Shown: one piece after another, positions 32,670-44,362 of the stretch
Position numbering within the stretch: the first letter of the stretch is position 1
Layout of the letters: each line of letters begins with the position of its first letter
NCBI GenBank assembly: GCA_963576475.1
Contig: OY754973.1
Coordinates: 8,330,052 to 8,394,051 of the forward strand
Source of the DNA: Molanna angustata
Taxonomy: Eukaryota > Arthropoda > Insecta > Trichoptera > Molannidae
Direction of reading: 5' to 3'
DNA length: 64,000 bases
Position numbers and translations under genes: made by a program
The notes under the pieces: generated by a model
What the model saw: the letters and a program-made list of their open reading frames with translations, nothing else
Told to the model about the DNA's origin: nothing
Databases searched by the model: none

Positions 32670-33262
32670 ATGGTGCAGTGTGCAGTTGCAAATTGCTCCT
32701 ATACGAATCAAATTCTTGTGCAGGAATTCATCGGTAAGTAATTTTAAATATTTCGAATAAACTTCTATGTTAGTCATTTTGACACATAGCGCTGTGTGAA
32801 TAAATACGTCGAGTCCAAAAATAATATTTTTTTTATATATATTTTTTATTTTTTTTATATATTTTTATCATCGTTTTCAAATCCCATATAATGTTGAACT
32901 TTTATTGGGTTCCCACAATTGTATTGTAAGAATTTTTAACAGGGTATACGAGCATTTAATAACTAGTATTAATGTAAACACTTTTCGTTTCTTCCAATTA
33001 TCACTGTAGTTCTATATGGTGGGCAAACTAATTGGATATATTTTTTTTATTACTTTGAATGTGTCTCAAATTTACGTTTTTTTACTATATATTTCCAAAA
33101 GAATCGACGAGGATAGGTTTATAGGGAACTGCAATCAATCGGCCGAATTGGAGCGCTAACGTCCATAGTAGGATCTGCTCAAGACATTTTAAAACATGTG
33201 ATTTTTTTGTGACGAAAACCGGGAAGAGGACACTCGAGAACTGCTGTACTGCTGTACTCAGT
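32670..33262 (+). pseudogene. Decayed THAP-domain gene (two exon remnants)
   Basis: Exon 1 (32670-32733) starts MVQCAVANCS, the Cys-x4-Cys start of a THAP zinc finger, and ends at a good GTAAGT donor. From about 33095 the plus strand carries the second half: a PK start, AINRPNW, then ICSRHF, the conserved C-x2-H of THAP. It has an in-frame stop and frame breaks. The expected acceptor AG is lost (ACTATATATTTCC, where the related copy at 54690 has ACAGATTTCC). THAP domains bind DNA in P-element-type transposases and in domesticated proteins. This copy cannot be spliced into a working domain. Confidence 0.6.
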
Positions 33263-33789
33263 GTATGTATTATGGTGGTGCAACTACTTTGTATTATGGT
33301 GTGATCGTACATTTACATATAATAATTATATGGATAGAGTAATAGTTTGAGTTGGTTATCCATCTACTTTGAGTTCAGTGGAAATGTCATGGATCATGTA
33401 GTATTCACTGGTTACATCCATTTTCATATATAATTACCATGAAGGTAAAATAATTATAAAGTAGTGATTTTTTTGGTTTTATTTAGTATATTTTTCTATT
33501 CAACTCGTGTTTTAAAAAAATATTCCTCTCCGAAATATTACATCTATACCATCTATTATCACGGCAGTTTCATGGATGTATACATAATATTTTCTAATAA
33601 ATTCAAAGTTTTATCGTTATCACAGGGAAGTTCATAATTATTCATTAAATTAATTCATAAAAAATAAAGTCGCAAAATTACAAATTTCTACTTTTTTACG
33701 CGATTAAGGGTTTTAAGTATTGCTCTTTCATATGACACTAATAACAACCAATAAAACGTAGTTGGAATACTTTTACCTTCATTTCATAT
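33263..33789. other. AT-rich intergenic sequence
   Basis: No gene or clear repeat end is recognised here. Confidence 0.4.
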
Positions 33790-34020
33790 TATACCAGTGC
33801 ACATCTAACTTATTTTAACAATTTTTTGTAAAAATTTAATTTAGTGACGATACTTTTTCATACAAATTTGTATGTTAGAATACATAATATCTACGGGAGC
33901 TCTGAATAGTTTGATACTTAATCTCCTTACATACATACACACCATCAAGCTGTTTGCAGATTCGGGGTAGGAATGAAGGACCGACCTCCATATTATCCTA
34001 TCTAGATATACATTTATTAT
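33790..34020 (-). repeat. Dispersed CA-containing repeat, partial diverged copy
   Basis: This shares TTTAGTGACGATA, CATACAAATTTGTATG, GATACTTAATCTCC and the CCTATCT landmark order with copies at 9400-9600 and 51680-51880, but it is more diverged. Confidence 0.6.
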
Positions 34021-34985
34021 TATTATTATAACAACGTTCTCGTTCTCACTAATTTTAAATCTTCTGAAATTAATTTCTAAGACTATATTTGTAAAATTTA
34101 CTAACATTCTGTAAAAATCTTTAATTCAATTTTAATAATTAAGAATATTATGTGTTCTTGATGATAGAAAATAAGTATTGTACTATGTATTATTATGTTT
34201 TCAAACACATTTTATGTTATTCTTTATCCCCATTTTCGATGAACGAATATCATTCAAAGAAATAATAAAGGTGAATTATGTCCACGACACCAAACGATTT
34301 AAGAACAGTATTGTATATAAAAATTTATTTTGGTATGTATTTAAAAATTGACTCGATAAATTACCGTTTCACCTGTTAGAATTGAAAGGAGTGGCCTGTT
34401 TCTACGATGTATGCCGGACGCGGCCGACTATACCTGAATACCCATCCCGCAACCCTCCCACATCCCCCGCAGGTACGTACGAAAAGTTTCATACTAAAGT
34501 CACCTAACATTCTGTCTATACATTATTATAAGGTCTTTGGTCATGACTCAAATATAGATTCTATGCAGAGCAGAATGATGATATGTAAAAAAAATCCAGG
34601 ATAGGTATGTGATACGCCAGGTTATCTCGGCCTACCCCATTAGTAAAACGGCGTTGTTGAATGAGTGTGAAATAAAATTTCCTCTTTTGGTTATTTTCAT
34701 TTACAGCAGGAAATTTTGCTGATGCTGCTGCTCGGTATCGACAGTAGCGTCTAGCCCCTGAGTTTCTTTTCTGCATTCTTAGGTTAGGTTTAAGTTTGTG
34801 TATAATAATAATAGCGACTCGCGTGAGCGAGTTGCTTTATAAATTGAATTATAAAATATTATAAATTAAATATCGCTACTCCCACCACCACCCGCTCCGC
34901 ATATGGGGACTGTCAACGGCCCCTTCGCAGAACGCTAGAATGAATGACAAAAAAAAACAATGCATGGCACGAAGAGTAGCTCATG
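34021..34985. other. Intergenic debris
   Basis: This includes a faint RTE-like 3' tail (CGGCCTACCCCATTAGTAAAACGGCG near 34628, too short to class) and a small inverted repeat (GCGACTCGCGTGAGCGAGTTGC, given as GCGACTCGC/GCGAGTTGC, near 34812). A minus-strand frame at 34776-34561 is not recognisable. Confidence 0.35.
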
Positions 34986-35926
34986 GAGCCCTCTAGATTA
35001 GCAATCTCGGCACCATGGTGCAAAAGAACAATCAACAAGTGCGAATTGAGATTCACACTTGCGGACTGTCGACGACTTCAGATCCATATATATAGGGCAT
35101 CAGAGAAGTGACCAAGATCTCTGGAAACAGAAAAGTCAGTGAGAATCTTCGGATAATAAGGCACCGTATCTATGGCAAAATCGTTTGAAGGCTTTGTAAT
35201 TGTTCTTCGAGAACACTAAGTCCGCATGTCCAATGGGACCTTGAAGAGGCCCACGGACAGCAACGAGGAGCTCCGATCTGTAAGAGGACACAATTGGGTG
35301 GGAACACTCCCAAAGGATGTGATCCGAAGTTTGGTCCGGACATTGACAAAACTGACATGAGGAAGAGGGAGCAATGTTGAAGCGATGGAGATAGCTTTTA
35401 AAGTTACCGTGTCCTGTGAGAAATTGAGAAGTCCAAAAGTCTGGAACAACCCAAGGAGATTTCAGTCGCGACCTCACGTCAGGAAAAAATAAAAAGGTAA
35501 CTCTACCAACTAGACAGGTCGTCCAGCAGTTTTGCCAAATGTTTAGTAGAGTGTCGCTCACGTTTCTCTTAATTGAGCTTCGAGACATTCGACTTTCAGG
35601 GGGGTGAAAAGAAGTGTCACCGACGACAGAAGGACGGCCTCGCAATAAATTGAAAATAGCACCTCTACGTTGAATTTCAAGATCAAGGGGGGTTAAGCCT
35701 GTCAAAATTGGCAGGGCTTCGGTGGGGCTTGTTTTGTAAGCTTTGGATAGTGCAATGAGAGCGAATCTTTGGCCTGAAAGCAAGGTTCTTCGAATATGCT
35801 GAAACTCGCAGGCGTTAGACCAACAGCCTGCCGCATAGCAAGCGATGCCAAGATAAACGGCTTTGTAGAAAAGACGGGCGATAGGAAATTGCAGACCCCA
35901 GCTTGCTTTAGCGAGGTGTCCTATTT
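34986..35926 (-). pseudogene. R1-like LINE, C-terminal part of ORF2 and 3' region
   Basis: A minus-strand frame ending at 35136 encodes the C-terminal domain with the zinc-like CQFCQC...DHILWEC motif that R1/Jockey-group LINEs carry after the RT. The frame extends to the border with the inserted LINE at about 35926 (SWGLQFPIARLFYKAVY). Its RT lies on the other side of that insertion at 41355-42269, and the two belong to one element. About 150 bp of 3' non-coding sequence follows. Confidence 0.8.
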
Positions 35927-36346
35927 TATTTATTTATTTATTTATTTATTTAATTTAAGGGGAAACATACAGCAATTTATAATCCATAAACAAAAACAAT
36001 AACAAATATCAGTAATTTGCCAAAATAGTTCCCACAACATGCGTAATATAAAAAAAGGACAAGTTAGTTTAAAAAACATATACAGTGGAGTGAGTTAAAA
36101 ACTTAATTAAACAACATGCGTAATATAAAAAAAGGACAAGTTAGCTTAAAAAACATATACAGTGGAGTGAGTTAAAAACTTAATTAAAATTAAAGTATAC
36201 AGCTTAAAACAAAAAAAAATAAATAATAATAACAAAGAATATAAACAAGATAAGTAATTCAAAATTAGGGATATAGATAATGGGGATATTTAGGAATTGC
36301 GGGGAGTGGGGAAGGAATAAAGAGGATTGGTATTCCATGTCTCGTA

Positions 36347-39214
36347 TCACTGCGTTTTTGCGGATATACTCCTGCGATATTGCGGATATGTGCTGTTGAG
36401 TACATCAATGTCGTAAAAACTTGTGTTATACTGCTTACAAATGCGTGGAAAGCATGAATTCATTCTGTGATTAGTGCTACAGTGTGGAATATGAAATAGA
36501 TTTGAGTGTCTGCTTGTTCTACCTGGCACATGAAACAGTATATTACTTATTATTTGGGGAGCATCAAAAAAATTATTAACTATTTTGTGAAGAAGTGATA
36601 GGTCGTTATGAGTTCTTCGGTTCTCGAGTGATTCAAGGCCGTGAAATTTCCTGGATTCTGTGTAGTTAGGAAAATGAAGGTGTGATTTGTAGTTGACGGT
36701 TTTAAGGTACTTTTTTTGTACTCTTTCTATTCTATTTATATGTATGTTATAAAAAGGAGACCAGATCGGGGTGCAATGTTCCAGAATCGGTCTTATGTAG
36801 GTTGTATACAAAACAAGAAGAGTTTGAGTATTGTAAAAAGGTTTCGATAAGCGTGCTATGAATCCGAGCATTTTAAAAGCTTTGTCAATTATTGCGTCTA
36901 TATGTGCGTTAAATGTGAGCTTCGAATCGAAGATAACTCCTAAATCTTTAATTTTGTCAACAGTTGTAAGTATGTTATCATCGATTGTGTAGTTATAGTA
37001 GATTTTCTGTCTATTTCGTGTAAATGTAATTTTAAAACATTTTGAGGTGTTCAATTGCAATCTATTTACAAGACAATATGCAAGGAGTCTATTTAGGTCG
37101 TCTTGAAGTTCGTGACATTCGGTAAGTGAACGTATGGATTTATAAATTTTCATGTCATCCGCGTAGGCTATAAATTGGGAATGTTTGAAACATTTGTAAA
37201 TATCATAAATGTAAGCATTAAATAGTAACGGTCCCAATATAGAGCCCTGCGGAACTCCTGAGGGGGCTAGTGTGAAGTTTGATTTAAAGCCTTCAATTAC
37301 TACAGATTGTAATCTATTGGTAATATACGATTTAAACCATCTGAGTAGGTCACCATGGATTCCAACTTCCTCAAGCTTTTTAATTAGTGTTAAGTGATTT
37401 ACTTTATCAAAGGCTTTAGAGTAATCTGTATATATCGCATCCACTTGGTTTTTATCATCCATATTACGAGAAATAAATTCATTGTAGATAAGTAGATTAG
37501 ATAATACAGATCGATGTTTTAAAAAACCATGTTGTTGGCTTGGGATTTTTTTTACTATAATAGGATAAATCCGATCATACACTATGCGTTCAAAAATTTT
37601 ACTTATTGTAGATAAAATTGATATCGGGCGATAATTTTTTATATTATTTTTTGGTCCGGATTTATGAATAGGGATAATTAATGCTTCTTTTAATTTTTGA
37701 GGAAACGTGTTTTCCGAGAAAGACCTATTAAATATCGTGGTTATTGGACTTGCAAGGTATTGCGCACATTTTTGGATGAAAGATGGTGGTATTCCATCAT
37801 TACCACAACCTTTCTTTGTGTCAATTTTTTTAAGGTAATTGCAGACTTCTGTTTCGTTAGTTGCTAAATGCCCTATTCCTTCAAAGTCGTTGTATGACGT
37901 GATGTTATCACCGAGATTGATTGTTGCGGTATTATGATAAGGTGTTGTTTCGAATACAGAATTAAAATATTCGGAGAACATTTGACTGACTTTTGTTCCG
38001 CCGCTACCGGATCTGCCGTCCAAAAACATTGTTTGAGGTATTTGTTTGTTTTGACTTTTGCTATTTTTATATGTCCATAGTTTTTTGTGGTTATTATGTA
38101 TGTCATTTTGAACAGCGGTAATGTATTGATCATAGCAATCTTTTTGAACCCTCTTTAGACGGGATCGAAGCAGTGTGAATTCGGCATAGTCTATTGGGTT
38201 ATTGTATATTTTCCATCTTTTATGCACTTTACGTTTTTCTTTGTAAATTTTCTTCAGTGGAGGTGAAAACCAAACTGGAAAATTATCGTTTTTTAATAAT
38301 TTTGTAGGGACGTGAGATTTAATTATACTATTTATTGAAGTATAGAATTCTTCGGTTGCTGTGTCTACATCATCACAATGTTTTAAGAAAGACCAGTCAT
38401 ATACAGAAAGATGTGAATTTATTTCTGAGTAATTAGCTTTGTTAAATAAGAAAATTTCTCTGGGAACTGGGTTCAAAAAGGGTGTGGTTGGGAGTTGGGC
38501 ATCGATGTGGAGAGCAGGGTGATGCGAATCTTCATTAACAAGTGGGTGATCGGCACGCGTTACATTACATTCCAGGTTAGTAAGTATTAGGTCAAGTGTA
38601 CGCGTATTGTTGTTAGTAATGCAATTATATTGCTTTATATTAGTGTAGGCCATTGTGTCGATGAGCAGTGATATGTTGGTTAAGTTGTTTGTATAAGAAG
38701 GTATCAGATTGGTCAATGAAGGATGTGGGTTCCAAGAAAGGGTCGGCAAATTAAAGTCGCCGGTTATAATCATATGGTCATCCGGATGAAGATCATGAAC
38801 CGAACTAAGTAGGGTGAGGAATGATTTAAGTGACATGTCGTAATGCTGTCCAGGCGGCAAGTATACACATGCTATGTGCATTTTGCGTTTATTTGTGAAT
38901 TTAGAAACTGGAATTGTTACCCAAATGCATTCGGCCGAGCATGTCAAGTCTTCGCGAAAATATGCATGTAATTGGTTATGTACTATAATCATAGTTCCAC
39001 CGCCTCTTCTTTGGTTGTGGTCATCATATTGCCTGTCACCTCTAAAAATGCTGTAATTATCGGTGGGTACGAGTTCCGCGTCAAAAATATTTTTATTGAG
39101 CCATGTCTCTGTGATGCAAAAAATATCATAAGAATCGTTCAATAATATATTTTGGGTGAAGATGTCTGTTTTCGTTCTTAGCCCTCTGCAATTTTGATAT
39201 AAGATATGTATCAT
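36347..39214 (-). CDS. LINE ORF2: APE endonuclease and reverse transcriptase
   Basis: A 955-codon ORF. The N-terminal APE-type endonuclease has ITETWL near residue 36, ITGDFN near 148 and the catalytic SHHPALH near 229. The RT follows: NYRPISIL, then DYSKAFDKVNH, then GVPQGSILGPLL, then AYADDMK (near 690), with both catalytic Asp present. The C-terminal region is typical of Jockey/CR1-type LINEs (RIERVQKKYLK). The ORF would nick target DNA and copy its own RNA there. No stops or frameshifts are seen, unlike the related fragment at 28.2-30.5 kb. Confidence 0.93.
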   Translation of the reverse strand: MIHILYQNCRGLRTKTDIFTQNILLNDSYDIFCITETWLNKNIFDAELVPTDNYSIFRGDRQYDDHNQRRGGGTMIIVHNQLHAYFREDLTCSAECIWVTIPVSKFTNKRKMHIACVYLPPGQHYDMSLKSFLTLLSSVHDLHPDDHMIITGDFNLPTLSWNPHPSLTNLIPSYTNNLTNISLLIDTMAYTNIKQYNCITNNNTRTLDLILTNLECNVTRADHPLVNEDSHHPALHIDAQLPTTPFLNPVPREIFLFNKANYSEINSHLSVYDWSFLKHCDDVDTATEEFYTSINSIIKSHVPTKLLKNDNFPVWFSPPLKKIYKEKRKVHKRWKIYNNPIDYAEFTLLRSRLKRVQKDCYDQYITAVQNDIHNNHKKLWTYKNSKSQNKQIPQTMFLDGRSGSGGTKVSQMFSEYFNSVFETTPYHNTATINLGDNITSYNDFEGIGHLATNETEVCNYLKKIDTKKGCGNDGIPPSFIQKCAQYLASPITTIFNRSFSENTFPQKLKEALIIPIHKSGPKNNIKNYRPISILSTISKIFERIVYDRIYPIIVKKIPSQQHGFLKHRSVLSNLLIYNEFISRNMDDKNQVDAIYTDYSKAFDKVNHLTLIKKLEEVGIHGDLLRWFKSYITNRLQSVVIEGFKSNFTLAPSGVPQGSILGPLLFNAYIYDIYKCFKHSQFIAYADDMKIYKSIRSLTECHELQDDLNRLLAYCLVNRLQLNTSKCFKITFTRNRQKIYYNYTIDDNILTTVDKIKDLGVIFDSKLTFNAHIDAIIDKAFKMLGFIARLSKPFYNTQTLLVLYTTYIRPILEHCTPIWSPFYNIHINRIERVQKKYLKTVNYKSHLHFPNYTESRKFHGLESLENRRTHNDLSLLHKIVNNFFDAPQIISNILFHVPGRTSRHSNLFHIPHCSTNHRMNSCFPRICKQYNTSFYDIDVLNSTYPQYRRSISAKTQ

Positions 39215-39610
39215 TGTGATATGAGTGATGTGTCTAAAGTGTTATTTACGAAAATGGATATTAGTGAGGATATACGCTTTACATATGCGCCTGTACATAG
39301 TTGACAAAAATTTTCCACCTATAATATCAAAATGTATTAAATGAATCACCGCAGTAGTGAAGGTACCTATTAATATTACAGAAAGTGGACACATGATTTT
39401 GCACTTTATAGAAAAAGAAGTGTAGTATGGAATAATAAGCAATATTGATAAAAATCACAAGCATCTGAAAAAGATTTGCATGGCATAAAACGCAGTGACG
39501 AAAAACCTGGGTAATGTTGGAGTAGGAAAGGGGAAAGACAGGTACATTATAAAATTTTGAGAACAATTTACTGTAAGAAGAAGAAATTCTAGGTTTGGTG
39601 GTGAATATAG
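39215..39610 (-). other. Spacer between LINE ORF1 and ORF2
   Basis: There is about 0.4 kb between the two LINE ORFs. A hydrophobic 95-codon frame begins at a GTG overlapping the ORF1 stop, but nothing supports it as a protein. Downstream initiation at ORF2 would need reinitiation or an internal mechanism. Confidence 0.45.
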
Positions 39611-40903
39611 TCACAAAGCGTGGAGCATTTCCTTATTAGTTATCAGTATGTGGGGTGAAGTATCATCTTTCCTGAGGAAAATTCTGCCTTCTTTTACCCA
39701 GACGTACGAATAGTTCTTCTCTTTGGCCCATCTTCGAGTAGCGGCGTGTAGGTCTTTGTTGTCCGGAGATAAATGCTCGCAGATGTAGATCGGGTTGACG
39801 TTGCCAATAGATTGATTAAGATGCGAGGAATTGAGTTTATTTTTTCGGTTCTTCTTGTTGTATGCTTTGACTGCAGCTAAGAAGCCGTCTCTATGCTGTT
39901 TGCTTAGGAGTTTGACAACAATATTTTTAGGTTTATTTGTAGACTTATTCTGTTGCGGTACTCGGTGGCATGATATAATTTGGTTTTCTGTCATCGGATA
40001 TGCAACAATCGATGATATATTGTTTAAGATAGATTGAAGGTTTTCATTTTTCATTTCTGGTAGCATTTGAATTTCGACATTACAATTTCGACTTATCTGT
40101 TCCATTTGTGTAATCTTTTTTTCGACGAGTTGTAATTTTTGCTTCAATGTTTCATTTTGAGATGTAAGGAAGTCCAATACTGATTGATTTTCTTTCAGTT
40201 TGACCTCTGCCTCGTCATAACCTGTTGAGATAAATTGTAGTGAAGATTTCATATCTAGAATCTTTTCCTCTTGTGATGATATTTTACTGTCCATTGCGTC
40301 AATCCTATTAGAGCAGCCCTGTAGAACTGTCAAAAGGTCAGCTTTAACAGCATGTATTTCATGTTTTAGGTCAAGTCTGATATTTTGTATTTCTTGGAAT
40401 ATTTTGCTGATGTTGTCTTCAATAGATGACCTATGTGGGAACGGACTGGGAAATTTTTTTTCAGACATGGTATTTTGAACGTCGGGAAGATCTTGTTTAT
40501 GGTATGAATTACTTTGCAAATTTGTTTCATCCAATTCAATCGCCACGCCTGGCAACACTGTATCGGAAATGACTTGCGCATGACGTGCGTCAAGCGACGT
40601 GTTTATTGGTTCTTTCGAATGTTTCTGTTTAACCGGTGTACAATTTGATTTATTTATTACGTAATTGTTATCAATTTCTTTCGAGTTCAAATTGGTTCTG
40701 CAAGAATAGCAGTTCCAGTTTTTTATGTAGGTCTTCGACATTTTCTTGTAATTAGCTAGTGACATACCTGCACAGCCATAGTGAAAACTAAGTTTACAAT
40801 TTTGACAGGTTATGTTTTCTTCTAATACGACCCTGTCGTCGCATCTAGTACATTTAATTGCCGGTTTTTGAGACATCTTACTGTCAGTAGTGTGTATAAA
40901 CAA
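39611..40903 (-). CDS. LINE ORF1 with PHD-like zinc finger and coiled coil
   Basis: A 430-codon ORF with start MFIHTTDSKM. A Cys4-His-Cys3 pattern (CTRC...CQNC...HYGC...CYSC, residues about 18-70) matches a PHD finger, known from ORF1 proteins of some non-LTR elements. A long coiled coil follows at about 160-270 (heptad-like, with KLQLVEKKITQMEQ). A C-terminal RNA-binding-like region comes last (CHRVPQ, IVVKLLSKQHRDGFL, YVWVKEGRIFLRK). It likely binds element RNA in a ribonucleoprotein. The downstream neighbour is ORF2. Confidence 0.9.
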   Translation of the reverse strand: MFIHTTDSKMSQKPAIKCTRCDDRVVLEENITCQNCKLSFHYGCAGMSLANYKKMSKTYIKNWNCYSCRTNLNSKEIDNNYVINKSNCTPVKQKHSKEPINTSLDARHAQVISDTVLPGVAIELDETNLQSNSYHKQDLPDVQNTMSEKKFPSPFPHRSSIEDNISKIFQEIQNIRLDLKHEIHAVKADLLTVLQGCSNRIDAMDSKISSQEEKILDMKSSLQFISTGYDEAEVKLKENQSVLDFLTSQNETLKQKLQLVEKKITQMEQISRNCNVEIQMLPEMKNENLQSILNNISSIVAYPMTENQIISCHRVPQQNKSTNKPKNIVVKLLSKQHRDGFLAAVKAYNKKNRKNKLNSSHLNQSIGNVNPIYICEHLSPDNKDLHAATRRWAKEKNYSYVWVKEGRIFLRKDDTSPHILITNKEMLHAL

Positions 40904-41354
40904 CTATAGTGTGTGAAAAATATTATAGTTATTATGTGTAAAAAAAAGAATGAACAGCAAGTGTTGGTTTTTGACAGGTATAAGTTGATCCTTTTTCGTA
41001 GTTTGAAATGTCAAAATGACTGGTAAGTTTTTTCGATATATGTCAGCATAAACTCGTCTCTATACACGTAAATGTATGCTTTTTATAAATTGCGTGTGTT
41101 CCGTTATCCAAAATAGCAATAATAGTCCTCAGTTAAAAAGATAATTGTATTTTACCTTGTTGTAATGCGTAGTTAGTTGTGGGTAAGAATGATATCAGCT
41201 GTTCGTACGGCGTCGGACAGTGCATGTGAGCGTAAACAAAATGAACAGAAGCTTAATTTGCTCGCGTTTAATAATAACACTACAAATATTTTAACTATCG
41301 ATTGATAATAAGGTTATTTTAATTAATTTCAATATCACTGAAAATTTTTTCTGC

Positions 41355-42330
41355 TTAGTGGAACCGGAACCGGATTTGAATGAAAGAAAACTTAGCCTTA
41401 TCTACACATGATTTGGCATGATTTTTGAAACTCGGTCCCCTTTCTAGAATAACTCCGAGACAGGTGACTTGGTCACGAAAGACAATATTAGTTCCTAGAA
41501 ACTGAATGGACGGCCGTCTGCGAAGTATGCCCTTAAATACCAGGCCATAAGTCTTGTTCGGAGCGAAGCATAGCTTGTTTTTTATACCCCAGTCAGAAAC
41601 AAAGCTCAGCGCTTGGGTGGCTGAGTTCTCGATTGATCTGCGAGAATCAGCACGAATCATAATGTAAGCATCATCGGCATATGCTTGAATTATACAGTTG
41701 CTCGGAAGAGGAAGATCCAATAGATCATCGAAAAGAATGTTCCAAAGAAGTGGACCGAGAACAGAACCTTGAGGACATCCAATGCTTACTTGTCGCTTAT
41801 GAATAAATTGACCCCCAGGAAGGACTATGTGGCGATTTTCGAAGTAGCTCTTAACAATAAGGTATAAGTTACGAGGAATATTTCTAGCCTTAAGTTTGTG
41901 CAGAATGAGCGGCCACCAAGCATTGTCAAACGCACCACTTATATCAAGCGAGATGGCTACAACATATTTCTCATTGGAGCACTCTACAAAATCTATCATC
42001 TCATTAACAGCGTCAACGGTGGAGATGCCGGGACGAAAACCAAATTGGCGTCGGGATAGCGGACGAGAATTAGAGAGATGTGACTCAATTCTACGGCAAA
42101 TCAATTGCTCGAGAACTTTACCTAGAATAGGGAGAAGAGTAATGGGTCTGTATGATTTGGGATCTGTACTAGAGCGATCGCAACGTTTGGATATTATCGT
42201 CATGAGACCTGTTTTCCAGCAATCTGGAAAACAGCCTTCATTTAGACATCGGTTGAAGAGGACAGTCATTTCAGAACGAGCTAGACGCCAGCATCTCTGT
42301 GCCAGAGAAGAATCAATGCGATCTTAGCCT
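41355..42330 (-). pseudogene. R1-like LINE, reverse transcriptase region of ORF2
   Basis: The minus strand encodes the RT: SYRPITLLPILGKVLE, then DISGAFDNAWWP, then GCPQGSVLGPLLW, then AYADDAY with the catalytic DD, and QFLGTNIVF. The upstream part is separated by a stop near 42327, and the downstream part was cut off by the LINE inserted at about 41345. Similar to R1/TRAS-type LINEs. Not functional. Confidence 0.85.
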
Positions 42331-43765
42331 GGGGATTTATTTTGCTTAAGGTTCTTGATAATTAAATCAAGTTCATCAGCAGAAGTTGGTGGCGAAGGGG
42401 ATGTTAGAGGAATAGTTTTTTTGAAGAGTACGAACCTGTTTGTGAAAATCGTTATCAGTCAGAGGATTGTCTTTTGAGACCAATGCATCCAGGAAAGCAG
42501 AGGCAGTATCATCAATGGATGAAGTCATATTGCCATTATTTATACGGATTATACATGAAAGAGCTCCATTGTTATCTCGTTTTGATGAAACACATTTAAA
42601 CACAGCACCCCAAGGATCCGAAACAGATACCTCAGAGACCATTTTATGCTAGCTTGCGGTTTTAGCGCGAATTATCTCTTTTTTGTAACGATTGTGGGCC
42701 TGTCTGTAACTACAGTAAAGGCTTGAAATAGTAGAACCTGTGTAGTTTCGACTACGACCTGTTCGTAGGGCTCGACGAGAGCGTGATGCACATTGCTTTA
42801 GAGCGTCAATACCGGAATGCCACCACGTATTTGGCATTAGCTTTCGAGGTATTGATCTGCCAATAGTTTTTTTCGGCACATGTGACAATGCTATCAGTAA
42901 GGGCGGATGCCATTTCATGTGTTGTCAATAGAGTGTGATTGAAGTGATCAAGGAAGCGAGAAAACTCAAAGTCAAAATCAATCAAACGATTAGACTTGGT
43001 GCGAAAACGTCCAGGAATTAGAGAAGGGATGTGCTGTTCAACTAAGGATGAACGTACAGAAAATGTGATGAGTTCATGGTCGCTGCAAGAAGCGTCCACA
43101 TGGACACACCATTGGCTGATTTTGTCTGCAATTCGGGAAGAGGCAATAGTAACATCGATGTGACCAGAACCGACGGTACTAGAAAAAGTAGGTGGGCTAG
43201 TGGGATCGTTAATGACTGAAAGAGCATGCGCTGCTATGAAATCCTCGCACAATTCACCGCGTTTAGCTTTTCTGGATCCCAGAGATACTGAAGTGCACCA
43301 TAAAGGGGATTCAGCATTTAAGTCACCGCCAATCAGAATGGAAGCTCCACCTAGATGATTCATTATACTGTCCAACAAGCACACATGTGGTTCAATCGGG
43401 TCACTAAATTTGAAGTAGGTTGATACCAAATACATGGATTCACCAAAAAGAGAAACTTCAAGCACGACTGTAGTGCTCGAGGAAAGATGATCTAGTAGGA
43501 TATAGGATATTGCAGAATTAAAAATAATTATTGATGCTAGAGGGGGCAAATCAATGGAACAGCAAGTGGCAGAAATTACACGGAAGTCTGAATCCGTCCC
43601 ATACATAGAGCCGTCGCCAATGTAAGGTTCCTGAACCAGACAGATATCAAGATTCAGTTGATGGGCAAGTTGCATAAGCTCCAAGGAGGCAGCACGACGT
43701 CGGCCCAGATTAAGCTGTCCGATTTTAAGACCGGCTGATAGGGATATACTACAGGCCATAATCAA
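42331..43765 (-). pseudogene. R1-like LINE, endonuclease region of ORF2
   Basis: A 319-codon minus-strand frame (43765-42806) encodes the APE-type endonuclease: GQLNLGRRRAASLEL, then VQEPYIG, then IGGDLNAESPLW, then the catalytic SDHEL. It continues in broken frames (42918-42649, 42642-42376) into the pre-RT region. ORF2 begins 17 bases inside the end of ORF1, a typical arrangement. Confidence 0.85.
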
Positions 43766-44362
43766 CAGTTAATAGGGCACGGCTCAGAGAAGCCTGAAAA
43801 GCTGGACATTGATCAGAACCGGATTTGTGTGATGCTGGTTTTTTGAAAGAAGTACAGACTGCACAAGTAGGTGGACTGTCTTTTACGGGACATGCTGAGA
43901 AGTCATGCTCACCAGAAGCACAGTGGCCGCAACGCGGGGGATCTTTGCAATACTTACTTGTATGCCCATACATCCGGCATCTTGAGCACACATTTATAGG
44001 TATGAAGTCTCGGACCTTACACACGCTCCATTCTACATAGACTCTTCCGAGCTCAATGAGTTTGTGTCTGATCGCTGGCGTTACTTCAAAAACCCTGTCA
44101 CACGTAGGTCCAGTGCGAGGTCCCATGAAGTGGCTGAAATGTGTATTCTTTACACAATCTTCCTGGCTTACTCCCATATCTGGGACTGACGAAAACGCCA
44201 GAGCCAAGAATTCTTCGTGAGACATATCCCGCGGAACAAAACTGAAACGTACTCTAGGGTTCCGTTTTGGAGCTAACCGAGCACTCAGATTCTTGGACAT
44301 TTTTAGGGCCGGCGCGTTTAGGAGCTTAATGGAGTCAGAAGCAGAGGCCGTGTTGACTACGA
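43749..44362 (-). pseudogene. R1-like LINE ORF1, C-terminal part with zinc knuckles
   Basis: The minus-strand frame encodes the Gag-like ORF1 end with CSRCRMYGHTSKYC, CGHCASGEHDFSAC and CAVC...H....C knuckles. Upstream (higher coordinates) the ORF is interrupted by a LINE tail at 44363-44945 and resumes at 44946-45738. Confidence 0.85.

Larger units (their letters stand above)
35927..41345 (-). mobile_element. Apparently intact two-ORF LINE (Jockey/CR1-like) nested in the R1-like LINE
   Basis: On the minus strand there is a 5' region of about 0.4 kb, ORF1 (40903-39611), a 0.4-kb spacer, ORF2 (39214-36347), a 3' UTR containing a tandem duplicated piece (CAACATGCGTAATATAAAAA twice, at about 36040 and 36113), and a tail of TAAA repeats ending at 35927. 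Both ORFs are open. It lies between the two halves of an R1-like ORF2. The exact 5' border and target duplication could not be fixed. Confidence 0.88.
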
